From contig NW_002476350.1 in assembly GCF_000189635.1 (NCBI RefSeq), forward strand, positions 187,255-251,254: a DNA stretch of 64,000 nt. Direction: 5' to 3'. The notes under the pieces were generated by a model. That model made no database searches. It saw only the letters and a program-made list of their open reading frames with translations, and was not told the DNA's origin. Positions 39,101 to 51,700 of the stretch are shown here, piece after piece (position 1 is the first letter of the stretch; each line of letters starts with the position of its first letter). The DNA comes from Tetrahymena thermophila SB210 (lineage: Eukaryota; Ciliophora; Oligohymenophorea; Hymenostomatida; Tetrahymenidae). A program made the position numbers and the translations under genes.

Positions 39101-41001
39101 TATTATTTTAATTTCTTTTTCTTATTTTTTTTATGTATATTCATTCAAACCCTATTTTTTTAATATTTTTAATTCATTTTTTCTAATTGAGTATTGTCAA
39201 TTTCTATTTAAGACAGACAATAAATTTTGATAAAAAATTAATTATATGTATAATTTTTCTTAAATTACTCTCTATAGATGCAACCAGAGTAGTTCTTGAG
39301 TCCAATTAAAGTGCATCTTAGGTATATTTTAGATTTCTAGAGTAAACTTTTAAACCATTGTAATTTTCTTTTTGATTCTATTCTTAATCCTCTTATTGAT
39401 AAACAACTGGCTGTTATTTAATAATAATTCGAAATTTTAGAGTAGAATTGAATAAATAGTAAATACTGAATGAAGAAGAGCAAACATAGTATTATTCCAA
39501 AAGTCTGTAAAAGAATAACTGCAACAGATGCTTAATAGTTAGATGTAGGAATACCAAAAATATCCACATTTTAATTTCTACAAGGAACAGAGATGAACAT
39601 ATTTTGTTATTAAATATTGTTATCACATTATGCATCAACTTTAAAGAAGGTTAAAATCTCATCCGAGTTTATCTAGCAAATGTTTTTATACTAGCATCTA
39701 CTATAAATATTTTTAAATGATGTTTAATTATTTACATCACTTTTCAAGCAGTCAACTTAAACTTTTTACAATTCGATAAATTCACAACCATAAATACTCT
39801 AAGTATCTTATGGAATTGCTTTTATAATATTTATTTATTTGTAAATATGAAATATATTTCAGAAATAGAATACATACTTAATCCTATTTGAACATATTAA
39901 AAGTCTAAAACTCCTTAAGAGCATTTTAAATCTATTGTCTAATCTAATGTTTTATTCATGATAAACATATCACATTACCAAAACTCTTTTTATTTTATAT
40001 CAAAAGTAGAAGTTAAAAATTTTATAAAAAACTATCAGTTTTACTGTAACCAATACCAGCTATTGTTGGATAAAGAAAGGGCGATTAGAAATCATTAATA
40101 TATTCATAATTTAGATCTTTACTAACTTTAGTTATTAGAAAATTATTTTTGAGAATAAATAATTTAAAAAATTTTCCAATAAAATAAATTAATTACTTTT
40201 TGCACAAATATAAAATGAAGGTAAACTCAAAATAAAAAGTAGAAAAAATAAGCATAAGAAGCTTTTGATTTGATTAAGATACAATAGACTTGAAAGTGAA
40301 AGCTAATCAGTATCGTTATTTTTTGATCTCCAGCAAAAAAAATTAGTTTCTATTTTAGTTGAACATATGGATTCTAAAAGTCTATATCTTCTTTATTTAT
40401 TTAACTTTAGGTCGCTCTTTAAGTAGTGCTTCTATTTAATCTATTTATTACATTCTTTTATATCAACTTTCAATTGCTACTATGATAAATGTATATCTAT
40501 CTTTAAAAATAATTTAGCTCCAATTTGCTAACTTCTAAAAATCATACATCTAATTACTAAAATGCATCTCCTTAGTCATTAATGTTTTTCAGCTTATCTT
40601 GATATAGTGATTAAGCTCTATGTATCCCATTAAGTATATCTCTTTAATTTTGCAGACTTTTTAAAAGTTAATTTTACTTTAAAATGTAAATGATTTACTA
40701 TTTACTTCTCCTTTTCAGGTTATAGCTAAAAATTCAAACAATTTTCTTATTTTATATTGCTACTGAGACTAACATTTTATTAGTGATTTATGCCATTAGA
40801 CTTAAATTATTAACTCTCTAAATGTATTTCAATCTAATCAGATTCCTATATAATCAATTACTTGTGCTTATTACCTATTTGTTAAAATAAAATGTTTTGT
40901 ATGATAAGTTACTTAATAAAATACTTACTTAATTCAGAACAGCATGATACTTAATCTTCTACATCTATACATTTTGGCTTTAACTTAACAAAAAAAGCCA
41001 T
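36116..41001 (-). CDS. OSCA/TMEM63/CSC1-like multi-pass channel, array copy 2
   Basis: Paralogue of copy 1 with the same exon order. Start MAFFVKLKPKCIDVED at 41001. Stop is TGA at 36116-36118. The exon encoding the second segment (KSLQNQRDILNGI...QQLD) ends at a GTATGATTTT donor shared by all copies, which fixed the frame in copy 1. The last exon reads through without a break (begins NYSRYFDWKTDLIIF) to the conserved tail KKIDHHHTVLQF, then about 15 further residues. The WYP-like DFSPEW equivalent, the GPEF segment (38-37 kb) and the Cys-rich segment are present. It belongs to the inner group with copies 3 and 4: all three share details that differ from copies 1 and 5, for example in the exon near 37,540. 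A decayed lysozyme gene lies just upstream of it. Confidence 0.75.
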
Positions 41002-41821
41002 TAATTATCTCTTACTTTTTAACTATTTGTTATTTAATTAATCAATTAATTACTTCTTAAATAATATCCTTTATTTATTTATTTTAGAAAAAAAAAAATT
41101 AAAAAACAATGAGGCATACTTCCTTGTATTATTTTAGCAAAAATAGTATTTATTAAAAAGTTAATTACTTCTATCTGATTTTTTATGTAATTTACCATTA
41201 AATTAATTTATAATATTGTTTGTTTTTGTAAGTTTGATAAAATATTCCACAATCAATTTTGTAGTATTTATTATTTGTTATATTAAATTTATTTTAATTT
41301 TTAAGTGGAAATAAATAAATAAACTATACAAAATGATACATTTAAATAATTTCTGTTTTGTAGTCTTTACTAATTGTTATTTATTTCATTTTAGAAATGA
41401 AAAAATATAAAGAGAAAGTAAACAATTATTTATCGTAGTTCCTTAAAAACTGTAACTATCAAACTAGAAATGAGTTAAAAGTTGCAAAAAAAAATTTAGT
41501 TTAATTTTTTTACACATAACAAATCTTGAGCTTAGAAAGTTTGGAGAGATTTGATTTATTTTGGATTTTAATTAATTAAATTCAATTTTTTACAACAATA
41601 GAATAATTTTAAAACTGTTGAGTAAGTTTTAAATAAATTGTTTGTTCTTTTTTTATACAAATTAATTTAAAATTTTAAAAATCTATTAAAATCTAATTGG
41701 GTTAATTTATTTTTTTGACACAAGAAATTAATTATTATTAAATTGCATTTTTATTTTGTGTTTAATGATAAAAATGATTTTAAATAATTAGAATTTACAT
41801 ATAAAATAATTTTATATTGTA
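41002..41821. other. Spacer upstream of array copy 2, shared with copy 4
   Basis: AT-rich. From about 41,400 to 41,820 it resembles the DNA upstream of copy 4 (about 54,360-54,908), including TTTAATTTTTTTACACATAA. This shared stretch leads directly into the lysozyme remnant here and into the intact lysozyme gene there. Confidence 0.6.
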
Positions 41822-42038
41822 GAACTATATTATTACAGGATTTGCTAATCCACCAAAAGGAGTAAAATTATTAAAGTTTGTTTGATTATCCCATCTACAT
41901 TAGCAATCAAGTATTAGAAGAAGCTTTATAAGCTTTAATTTTCTAGGCAAGATAATTATAATATTATCTAGCAATAGAATATGTTTCAATAACTATAAAA
42001 TCGTAGCCTGCTAAATTTATACATCCAAAGCAATTAAC
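41822..42038 (-). pseudogene. Decayed GH25 lysozyme remnant
   Basis: Three blocks match the intact GH25 gene at 54,909-55,613 in order, with two internal stretches deleted. Block 1 (about 41,822-41,910) matches the part encoding the WDNQTNF/PFGGFANP region. Block 2 (about 41,910-41,935) matches the region encoding SFFQYLIAN. Block 3 (about 41,935-42,038) matches the region encoding NCFGCTKQSGYDFVVIEIYSS. The parts coding for the catalytic DIEN motif and the signal peptide are missing. Similarity stops at about 42,038, where the copy 3/4 duplication boundary begins. Confidence 0.85.
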
Positions 42039-42041
42039 TTC

Positions 42042-45000
42042 ACGTTTGTTTTATATATTGATAAGTAATATATATTATATATTTTTTATTTAGTAAGCAA
42101 TAATTTTAATTAAAATATATTAATAAAGAGTTTATTTAAAACTTGATGTAAATTATTTTTAATAATTTTAACAAAATTAATTCTTACATTTTATACTTAT
42201 TTACAAAATTGATTGTTTATAATTTTAATAAATCAGAGATAAATTTTAATTTGCTTTACTCACATAAAAGATTTTGTTATAGTGATTACTATAATTATTG
42301 AGAATTTAAAAATAAATAAGAAAATTATATTTATTAATTTATTTATCTGGATAGTAAAGTTTTATTTTTTTAAGTAAATTTGAAAAATTTATTAATTAAG
42401 ATATTTATTTATAATTTTCATTTTTTACAATCAATTAGGTTTATTTACATTTAATTCATTAGCCTAAAGCAAAGTCAAATTTTTTTAAAAAAATTAATAG
42501 AATTATGGGACAGTATTGTGATGATCGATTCTTTTTATACTATTAACTAGATCTTCTGAAGATAATATTTAAATATCAATTATTTCATTTTGGATATCTT
42601 TAATACCTTAAAATGTTAAATCCCCATTATGATTTTTAATCTAATTCTATTATTTTTCTTATTATTGCTTATCATTTTCACTCTTACTAACTAATTTTAT
42701 TTGATTTAAATTATCTTCTGTATAATTGGTTGTTTCATTTTTTTTAGAATCTTTAAAAGATTAATATCTACTATTTATTTGTCTTTTGAATTACTAAATA
42801 ACTCGAAAAGCGCTCTATTTATTCTAGACTCCTTAAATTTATTTTTTTACTGCAACACTTTGAGTTAATTTACTACATATTTCTTCTTTTTTTACTTTAT
42901 TCATTTTAAAAATAATCAAGTCAGTTTTCCAATCGAAATACCTGCTATAATTTGGGTTGACCTAAGTTAATCATTAAAATTATAAAATAAAATTTATATT
43001 ATAATTAAATTACCATAATATCATAACTTAAACATCCACTCACAGGTTTTTCTGAATAATCTAAATCTAAGTTTTCATCAAGTTTGCTTTTTATTACTTA
43101 GTCAATTTCTTTTTTCTTATTTATAAATCTTTATTTTCTTATATCAGAAACCTCTTTTTCAATATAATATTCTTAAAGTTATGAAAGCTCTTGCAACTAT
43201 CTTATTGAATAAACTAAAATAAAATAAAATTATTGAAATAGCATGATGATTTATTGATTAATTTAGTTACGTTGATAGAGAGGTTTATAGTTAAAAGGTA
43301 ATTTTTTTATTTAAGAGTCATTATTGAAAGCCTTACGCTTAGCATCATATTTGCTAATGTAGCTTAGGTATTAATACATACTTATAATTTTTTCTCTAAA
43401 ATAAAAGCATAGAAATAAAATTAAATAAGTGTAAGTGCTTATTTTTATAAAATATGAGCCTTCTGGTTAGAAGTTCTAAGGGTTAAAAATAGGAATTGCA
43501 TTATCTTAATCTTATTAGTCATTAACTTAAGAGTTATTAGCATCAGTATTTTCTAAATATATCTCATAAAATATTCTTTTATTGAGAAATGTCAAAGATA
43601 AAAATAGAAGGCTAGCTAAAATAGCATAAAATTAATACACCATGAAATTTTAAGAGATTTAACTATTGTACTAATATGATTCTTTCCTACAATGCCTAAA
43701 TACTAATATTAAAAGGTTTTTATAATTAATTATAACTCAAAAAAATGTACTGTAATATTTTTCAAAGTATATGTGAAACACCAAGAAAAGAAATGTAATG
43801 AAATAGAAAAACGGTATTCCAAATCCTAATACCATTGTAACGAATATATATTCGAAAACTTCAGAGTAAGAGCAAGCAATTTAAAATTCAGGTCCTTAAT
43901 GGAGGTGTATATAATCAAAATTTGTTTTTTAATAAGTCTGAGCTTTTTTCTTTTTGCACTTATGATCTATGTGCAATCTAATCCTATTTTTCAAAATAAA
44001 AACAATGAATTATTGATGATATTTAAAATAAATAAAAAGATTTTACAATTAAAAATAAATAAATTACTTTCTATAAATTATTTAGGTAATGTTTTAAATA
44101 ATATAAAGACATATTTTTATAAGATAGTGAATACAAAAGAACATTCCAACATTCCTGTACCACTCAGGTGAAAAATCTACATAATTACCAAAACTATTAT
44201 TTTAAGTTTTACCTTAGTTTAATGGTAATTTATTTATCAAGTAATACAATACTACCTATTTAAAAAAACTATTAAATTAAAATAATTTGCTTAAATTTTA
44301 CATTATTTAGTATTTTGATAAAAACTAATAACTAAAACAGCAGAACATCTTTTTCAATTTTATTCTATAGCTTTAATTTTTTGACACAATATTTAGTTAA
44401 TTTGACTAATAAGACCTGCGCTATGTTTAATATAAGCATTATAAAAAAAGGATATAACTTTTTCAATTAAGCCATTTAGAAAATTTATAAACAAATTTAT
44501 TCATCTGAAAATGCATTGGTTGAACAAAAACAATACACTTAGTCTAAATCTTAAGGATCTTAAGATAATACACTTTAATTAACTGATCTGTATTCATAGC
44601 AATTTACTGTTGGAGAAATCATATTAAACACTTTTCTAAGATTATCTCCTTATTTGATTATTAAAATCACTATTTATATTTTAACAATATATTTATGAAA
44701 TTAATTTTTGTTGTATCAATTAATATTACTGAATATGATGAAAATTAATAGTACCAAGGTATATATTAGGGAATGTAATGATTAACTGATTATTCCAACA
44801 AAGAGGTTTTTCCAAATTAATACATCTGGACTTACAGGTTTAACTATTATCAAGACATTCTATTTCAAATGAAATTTAGAAAATTAAAACTTTTTGGAGC
44901 AGCATTATATAAAAAAATATAGAAATTATTTTATATATGCTCCAACCATTGTTTCTTATATTATAAAAAATGCTCTATCGCGCTAGTTCTTAGTTTCAAA

Positions 45001-47818
45001 TGTTACAAAAGCTTTTGATGGATGTGAATATTTATCAAATTCTATTTTACTAATTTGTTCTTTAAGTTTCTCAATTTTTTATTTGCTATTCACAATATCC
45101 ATTAAATCTTTATAACATTTTTTCTTAGTTTTAGGATTGCTAACAAAATCAAATATTTTTCTCAGCTAATCTATTTATATTCTATTGATTCCTTACCCTA
45201 ATTTGAAGCTATCTGGATCATATTAGTTTATGAATCTAATAACTTTATTTTATATTTTTTCTATTTATTATTTAAGAATTAAGTCTCTTTAAATTAAGCA
45301 TTCAGGAAGAGCCATTTAGATGTCTATTATTTTAATTTCTTGCTCTTATTTTTATTAAGTATATTCATTCAAACCCTATTATGTTAATATTTTTAATTCG
45401 TTTATTAATAATTTTGTAATTAAAATATTATCAATTTTTATTAAAGAAAATAAATAAATTTTGATAAAAATTAATTTTTTGTAAAATATTTCTTAAATTA
45501 CTCTTTATAAATGCAACCAGAGTAGTTCTTGAGTCCAATTAAAATGCATTTTAGGAATATTTTAAACTTCTAGAGAATGCTTTTAAACCAATGCAATTTT
45601 ATTTTTTATTCTTTTCCTAATCGTCTTATTGATAAAACACTGACTGTTATTTAATAATATTTAGATATAATAATAAAATAAATAATTAATACTGTAAGAA
45701 GAATAACAAAAAAAGTATTATTCCAAAAGTCTGTAATAGAATAATTGTAATTGATGCGTGGTAATTAGATATTGGAATTCCAAAAATATCCACATTTTAA
45801 TTTCTACAAGGAACAGAGATAAACATATTTTGTTATTAAATATTATTATCGCAATCTGTATCATCTTTAAAGAAGGTTAAAATCTCAATCGAGCTTATCT
45901 AGCAAGCATTTTTATACTAGCATCTATTATAAATGTTATTATAGGATGTTGAATTATTTATATCAATTTTCAAGCAGTCTACTTAAACTTTTTACAATTC
46001 GATAAATTCACAACCTTAAATACTCTAGGTGTCATCAGGATTTGCTTTAATAATAAATAGTTATATGTAAATATCGAATTTATTTCAGAAATAGAATACA
46101 TACTTAATCCTATTTGAGCAAACTTAAAATCTAAAATACCTTAAGAGCACTTTAAATCAATTGTCTAATCTGATGTTTTATTAGCAATAAACATGTCACA
46201 TTACCAAAATTCTTTTTATTTTTTATGAACAATAAAAGTTAAAAATTTTATAAAAACTTAATAGCTTTACTGTAACCGATACCTGCTATTGTTGGGTAAA
46301 GAAAGAACGATTAGAAATCATTAATATATTCATAATGTAGGTCTTTACTAACTTTAATTATCAGAAAATTATTTTTGAGAATCAGTAATTTTAACAATTT
46401 TCAAATAAAATAAATTACTTTTTGCACAAATATAAAATGTTGGTAAACTCAAAATAAAAAGTATAAAAAATAAGCATAGTAAGCTTTTTATTTGGTTGAG
46501 ATACAATAGACTTTAAAGTGAAAGCTAATCAGTATCGTTATTTTTTGATCTCCAGCAAAAGAAATTAGTTTCTATTTTAGCTGAACAAATAGACTCTAAA
46601 AGTCTATATCTTCTTTATTTATTTAACTTTGGGTCGTTCTTTAAGTAGTAATTATATTTGATCTATTTATTACATTCTTATATATCAACCTTCAATTGCT
46701 ACTAAGATAAATCAATATCTAGCTTTAAAAATAAATTTGTTCTAATTTGCTAAATTCTAAAAATCATACATCTAATTACTCAGACACATCCCCCTAGTCA
46801 TTAATGTTTTTCAGCTTATCTTGATATTAATGTGATTAAACTCTATGTATCCCATTAATCACCTCTCCTTAATTTTGCAAGCTTTTTAAAAGTTAATATT
46901 TCTTTAAAATATTAATTTTCTACTAATTAATTACTTCTCCTTTTCAGATTGAATCTAAGAGTTCAAATAGTTTTCTTATTTTATGCTGCCTTTGAAAGTA
47001 TCATTTTATTGCTGATTTATGCCATTAGACTTTAATGATTTACTCTCTAATTGTATGTCAATCTAATCAGAATCCTATATAGTTAATTACTTGTGCGTAT
47101 TTCCTATTTGTTTAAAATAAATGTATTACATTGTATGATAAGAAAATTAATTCATCATATACTTAATTCAGAACAGCATGAATCTTAATCTTCTAAATCA
47201 ATACATTTTTGTTTTAACTTAACTAAAAGAGCCATTAATTAATTATCTCTTATTTTTTAGTAATTTATTATTTAATTAGTTAATTAATCAATCAATTAAT
47301 CATTCTTAACTAATGTCCTTAATTTAATTTAGAAAAAAAAGTAAAAAAACAATAAAGTTTAATTCTTTGTTTTATTTTAGCAAAAAAGATAATATTTAAT
47401 AAAAAGTAAATTACTTCTATTTAATTCTTAAAGTAATTTACCATTTAATTCATTTGTATAAAGTTATTTGTAAGTATGATTAAATATTCCACAATTTTGT
47501 TGTATTATTTATTTTTTTTACATTAAATTTATTTTAATTTTTAAAAGCAAATAGATAAATTTTACAAAAAGATATTTTTAAATAATTTTCCATTTGATTT
47601 GGAAAAATTAAATTATTACTTTTGATTTCATATTAGAATTTTATTTTTTATTTATTCAATCATTTTTAGTTTAGCCTATATTTATAAATATTACATTTTA
47701 CAAAATTATTTGACAAAAATATAAAAGAGAAACTAAAAATAAAATAAAAAATTACTTACTGTAGAACCTCATATACTTACTGTAACCTACAAACTAAAAA
47801 TAGTTAAAAGTTACAAAA
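42042..47818. repeat. Segmental duplication, unit 1 (contains array copy 3)
   Basis: The sequence starting TTTGTTTTATATATTGATAAG at about 42,042 recurs at about 48,709. The two stay highly similar to about 47,818 and 54,465 respectively, an offset of about 6.65 kb, including non-coding flanks and introns. This marks a recent duplication. Confidence 0.8.
42431..47235 (-). CDS. OSCA/TMEM63/CSC1-like multi-pass channel, array copy 3
   Basis: Nearly identical in layout to copy 4. Start MALLVKLKQKCIDLED at 47235 and end KRIDHHNTVPQF followed by about 18 residues, with TGA at 42431-42433. The last exon, the cytosolic-tail exons and the GPEF and DFS-type exons are present with the same splice junctions as copy 1. 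Intron sequences are also conserved with copy 4, so the duplication is young. The open frame on the opposite strand at 43,899-44,171 is antisense to this gene's exons and is not counted as a gene. I did not check every codon, so a point lesion cannot be excluded. Confidence 0.72.
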
Positions 47819-48708
47819 TTAAAATAATTTCTTAATAAAATCAAGCTTATTTGAAAATTCACAAACTAATCTAAGAATAAGAGGTATAAGAGAATATCTG
47901 TTCTATATCTATTAATATCCCTGAATTTTAAATGCTCAGCTTAATCTAATAATTAATGAGAATTTAAAATTTTTCTAAAATAGTAAAATCTTTTATAGAA
48001 GAAATTAATTATTTATTTATTTTATTATAGTTTTTATTGTACTTTAATTTAGCTATAAAATAACTTTTTTAATGGAGATATAAATATTAAAAATGTTAAA
48101 TAACATATTTAGGAATAATATCTCTAATAATTGGTAAAATCATAAAATACCTTCGACATCATTATCATAGCAAGCAATTAAATGGTATGTTAAATTAATT
48201 TATAAATTGAAAAAGTTAGGATTTATGAAAGAGAAATAAAATTAAAGAAATAACATTAATATTCGTTAATACTAAGAAAACCAGAATGATTTTAAAAAAT
48301 TTAAGAATACTTGCTGAACAGAAAAAAGAATAAACTCGTTTGATATATAATATTTTCTTCCAAATAAAGGATAGATATTAGAAAATTATTACTAATTAAA
48401 ATAACACAAACTAGGTAAAATATTCCTTATTAATTAATAAATTAATTTGTCTCTTTAAAGATAGTAGGCATAATTTTAAGATTGATAATTTTGATTTATT
48501 AAAAGTAGAAACCATATTCAATGAATCAAAATAAAAAAAAGAAATTATTTATCCTAGCAGATCATTCAATAAAAAGAAGAATATTATGAAATGAGAAACC
48601 CTACATATGATTTATGAAAAATCATAAAAAATTCAAAATTGAATTAAAGGAATGAAAAACTACATAAAAAAAAACAAATAATAGTTTTTTAGAATTTATT
48701 TTAGTTTG
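47819..48708. other. Unique insert between array copies 3 and 4, with small open frames
   Basis: About 890 bp without counterpart at the other array junctions. On the plus strand, ATG 48,093 opens 74 codons (MLNNIFRNNISNNWQNHK) to TGA 48,317. A second frame, from ATG 48,286, has a GTAAAA donor at 48,415 and an AAAG acceptor at 48,460; spliced, it gives about 85 residues to TGA 48,589. No domain is recognised and composition is near background, so these may be chance frames. Confidence 0.3.
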
Positions 48709-51700
48709 TTTTATATATTGATAAGTATGAAATAATATATTTTATATATTTATTTATCTTGTAAGCAGTCAATTAAATTTAAATATATAAATAAAGAGTT
48801 TTTTGAAAACTAAATACAAATTATTTTTAACAATTTTAACAAAATTAATTCTTACATTTTATTCTTATTTACATTGATTATCATTTAAAAAAATTAGAGA
48901 TAAAATTTAATTTACTTTACTCACACAAAAGATTTTGTTATGGTGATTATTAAAATTATCTGAGAATTTAAAAATAAATTAGAAAATTATATTTATTAAT
49001 GTATTTATCAGGATAGTAAAGTTATTATATTTTTTTGTAGTAAAATTGAAAAAGTTATTAATTAAGATATTTATTTATAATTTTCATTTTGTATAATCAA
49101 TTAGGTTTATTTACATTTAATTCATTAGCCTAAAGCAAAGTCATATTTTTTTAAAAAGTTTAATAGAATTATGGAACAGTATGGTGATGATCGATTCTTT
49201 TTATACTATTAACTAGATCTTCTTGAGATAAAATTTAAATATCAATTATTTCATTTTGGATATCTTTAATACCTTAAAATGTTAAATCGCCACTATAATT
49301 ATTAATCTAACTCTATTATTTTTCTTATTATTATATTTCATTTTATTAATTTTCATCTTCACTTTTACTAACTAATTTTATTCGATTTAAATTATCTTCT
49401 GTGTAATTGGTTGTTTCATTTTTTTTAGAATCTTTAAAAGATTAATATCTACTATTTATTTGTCTTTTGAATTACTAAATAACACTAAAATCGTTCTATT
49501 TATTTTAGACTACTTAAATTTATTTTTTTACAGCACCACTTTGAGTTAATTTACTACATATTTCTTCTTTTTTTGCTTTATTCATTTTAAAAATAATCAA
49601 TTCAGTTTTCCAATCGAAATACCTGCTATAATTTGGGTTGACCTAAGTTAATAATTAAATTTATAAAATAAAATAAAATTTATATTATAATTAAATTACC
49701 ATAATATCATAACTTAAACATCCACTCACAGGTTTTTCGGAATAATCTAAATCTAAGCTTTCTTCAAGTTTGCTTTTTATTACTTAGTCAATTTCTTTTT
49801 TCTTATTTATAAATCTTTATTTTCTTATATCAGAAACCTCTTTTTCAATATAATATTCTTAAAGTTATGAAAGCTCTTGCAACTATCTTATTGAATAAAC
49901 TAAAATAAAATAAAATTATTGAAATAGCATGATGATTTATTGATTAATTTAGTTACGTTGATAGAGAGGTTTATAGTTAAAAGGTAATTTTTTTATTTGA
50001 GAGTCATTATTGAAAGCCTTGCGCTTAGCATCATATTTGCTAATGTAGCTTAGGTATTCATACATACTTATAATTCTTTCTCTAAAATAAAAGCATAGAA
50101 ATAAAATTATATAAGTGTATGTGCTTATTTATATAAAATATGAGCCTTCTGATTAGAGGCTCTAAGGGTTAAAAATAGGAATTGCATTATCTTAATCTTA
50201 TTAGTCATTAACTTAAGAGTTATTAGCTTCAGTATTTTCTAAATATATCTCATAAAATATTCTTTTATTGAGAAATGTCAAAGATAAAAATAGAAGGCTA
50301 GCTAATATAGCATAAAATTAATACACCATGAAATTTTAAGAGATTTAACTGTTGTACTAATATGATTCTTTCCTGCAATGCCTAAATACTGATATTAAAT
50401 GGTTTTTATATTAATAAACTCAATAAAAAATGTACTTTAATATTTTTCAAAGTATATGTGAAACACCAAGAAAAGAAATGTAATGAAATAGAAAAATGGT
50501 ATTCCAAATCCTAATACCATTGTAACGAATATATATTCGAAAACTTCAGAGTAAGAGCAAGCAATTTAAAATTCAGGTCCTTAATGGAGGTGTATATAAT
50601 CAAAATTTGTTTTTTAATAAGTCTGAGCTTTTTTCTTTTTGCACTTATGATCTATGTGCAATCTAATCCTATTTTACAAAATAATAAGAATGAAAGAAAT
50701 AAATTATTTAAATTTAAAGCATAATATTATTGATGGTATTTAAAATAAATAAAAGCATTTAAAATTAAAAATAAATAAATTACTTTCGATAAATTATTTA
50801 GGTAATGTTTTAAATAAAATAAAAGGATATTTTTATAAGATAGTGAATGCAAAAGAACATTCCAACATTCCTGTACCACTCAGGTGAAAAATTTACATAA
50901 TTACCATAACCGTTATTTTAAATTTTATCTTTCTATAAAGGAGTTTTATTTATAAAGTAATACAATGCTACCTATTTAAAAAAATCTATTAAATTAAAAT
51001 AATTTGCTTAAATTTTACATTATTTAGAATTTTGATAAAAACTAATAACCAAAACAGAAGAACATCTTTTTCAATTTTATTTTATAGCTTGAATTTTTTG
51101 ACACAGTATTTAATGTATTAGATCAATAAAATTTGCACTATATTGACTATCAGCATTATAATAAAAGGTAAATACTTTTTCAATTAAGTCACTTAATATA
51201 TTTATAAACAATTTTCATCATCTGAAAATGCATTGTTTGAACAAAAACAATACACTTAGTTTAAATCTTAAGGATCTTAAAATAATACACTTTAATTAAC
51301 TGATCTGTATTCATAGCAATTTATTGTTGGAGAAATCATATTAAACACTTTTTTAAGATTATCTCCATATCTGATTATAGAAAATGCTTTTTATATTTTA
51401 ATAATATATTTATGAAATTAATCTTTGTTGTATCAATTAATATTACTGAATATGATGAAAATTAATAGTACCAAGAAATATATTAGGGAATGTAATAATG
51501 AAGTGATTATTCCAAAAAAGAGGTTTTTCCAAATTAATACATCTGGACTTACAGGTTTAACTATTATCAAGACATTCTATTTCAAATGAAATTTAGAAAA
51601 TTAAAACTTTTTGGAGCAGAATTATATAAAAAAATATAGAAATTATTTTATATATGCTCCAACTATTGTTTCTTATATTATAAAAAATGCTCTATCGCGC

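Noticed and set aside
43899-44171. 90-codon plus-strand frame with a signal-peptide-like start
   Set aside because: It lies antisense to exons and an intron of array copy 3. The hydrophobic look comes from the complementary strand of membrane-segment codons, and the other copies do not keep this frame.
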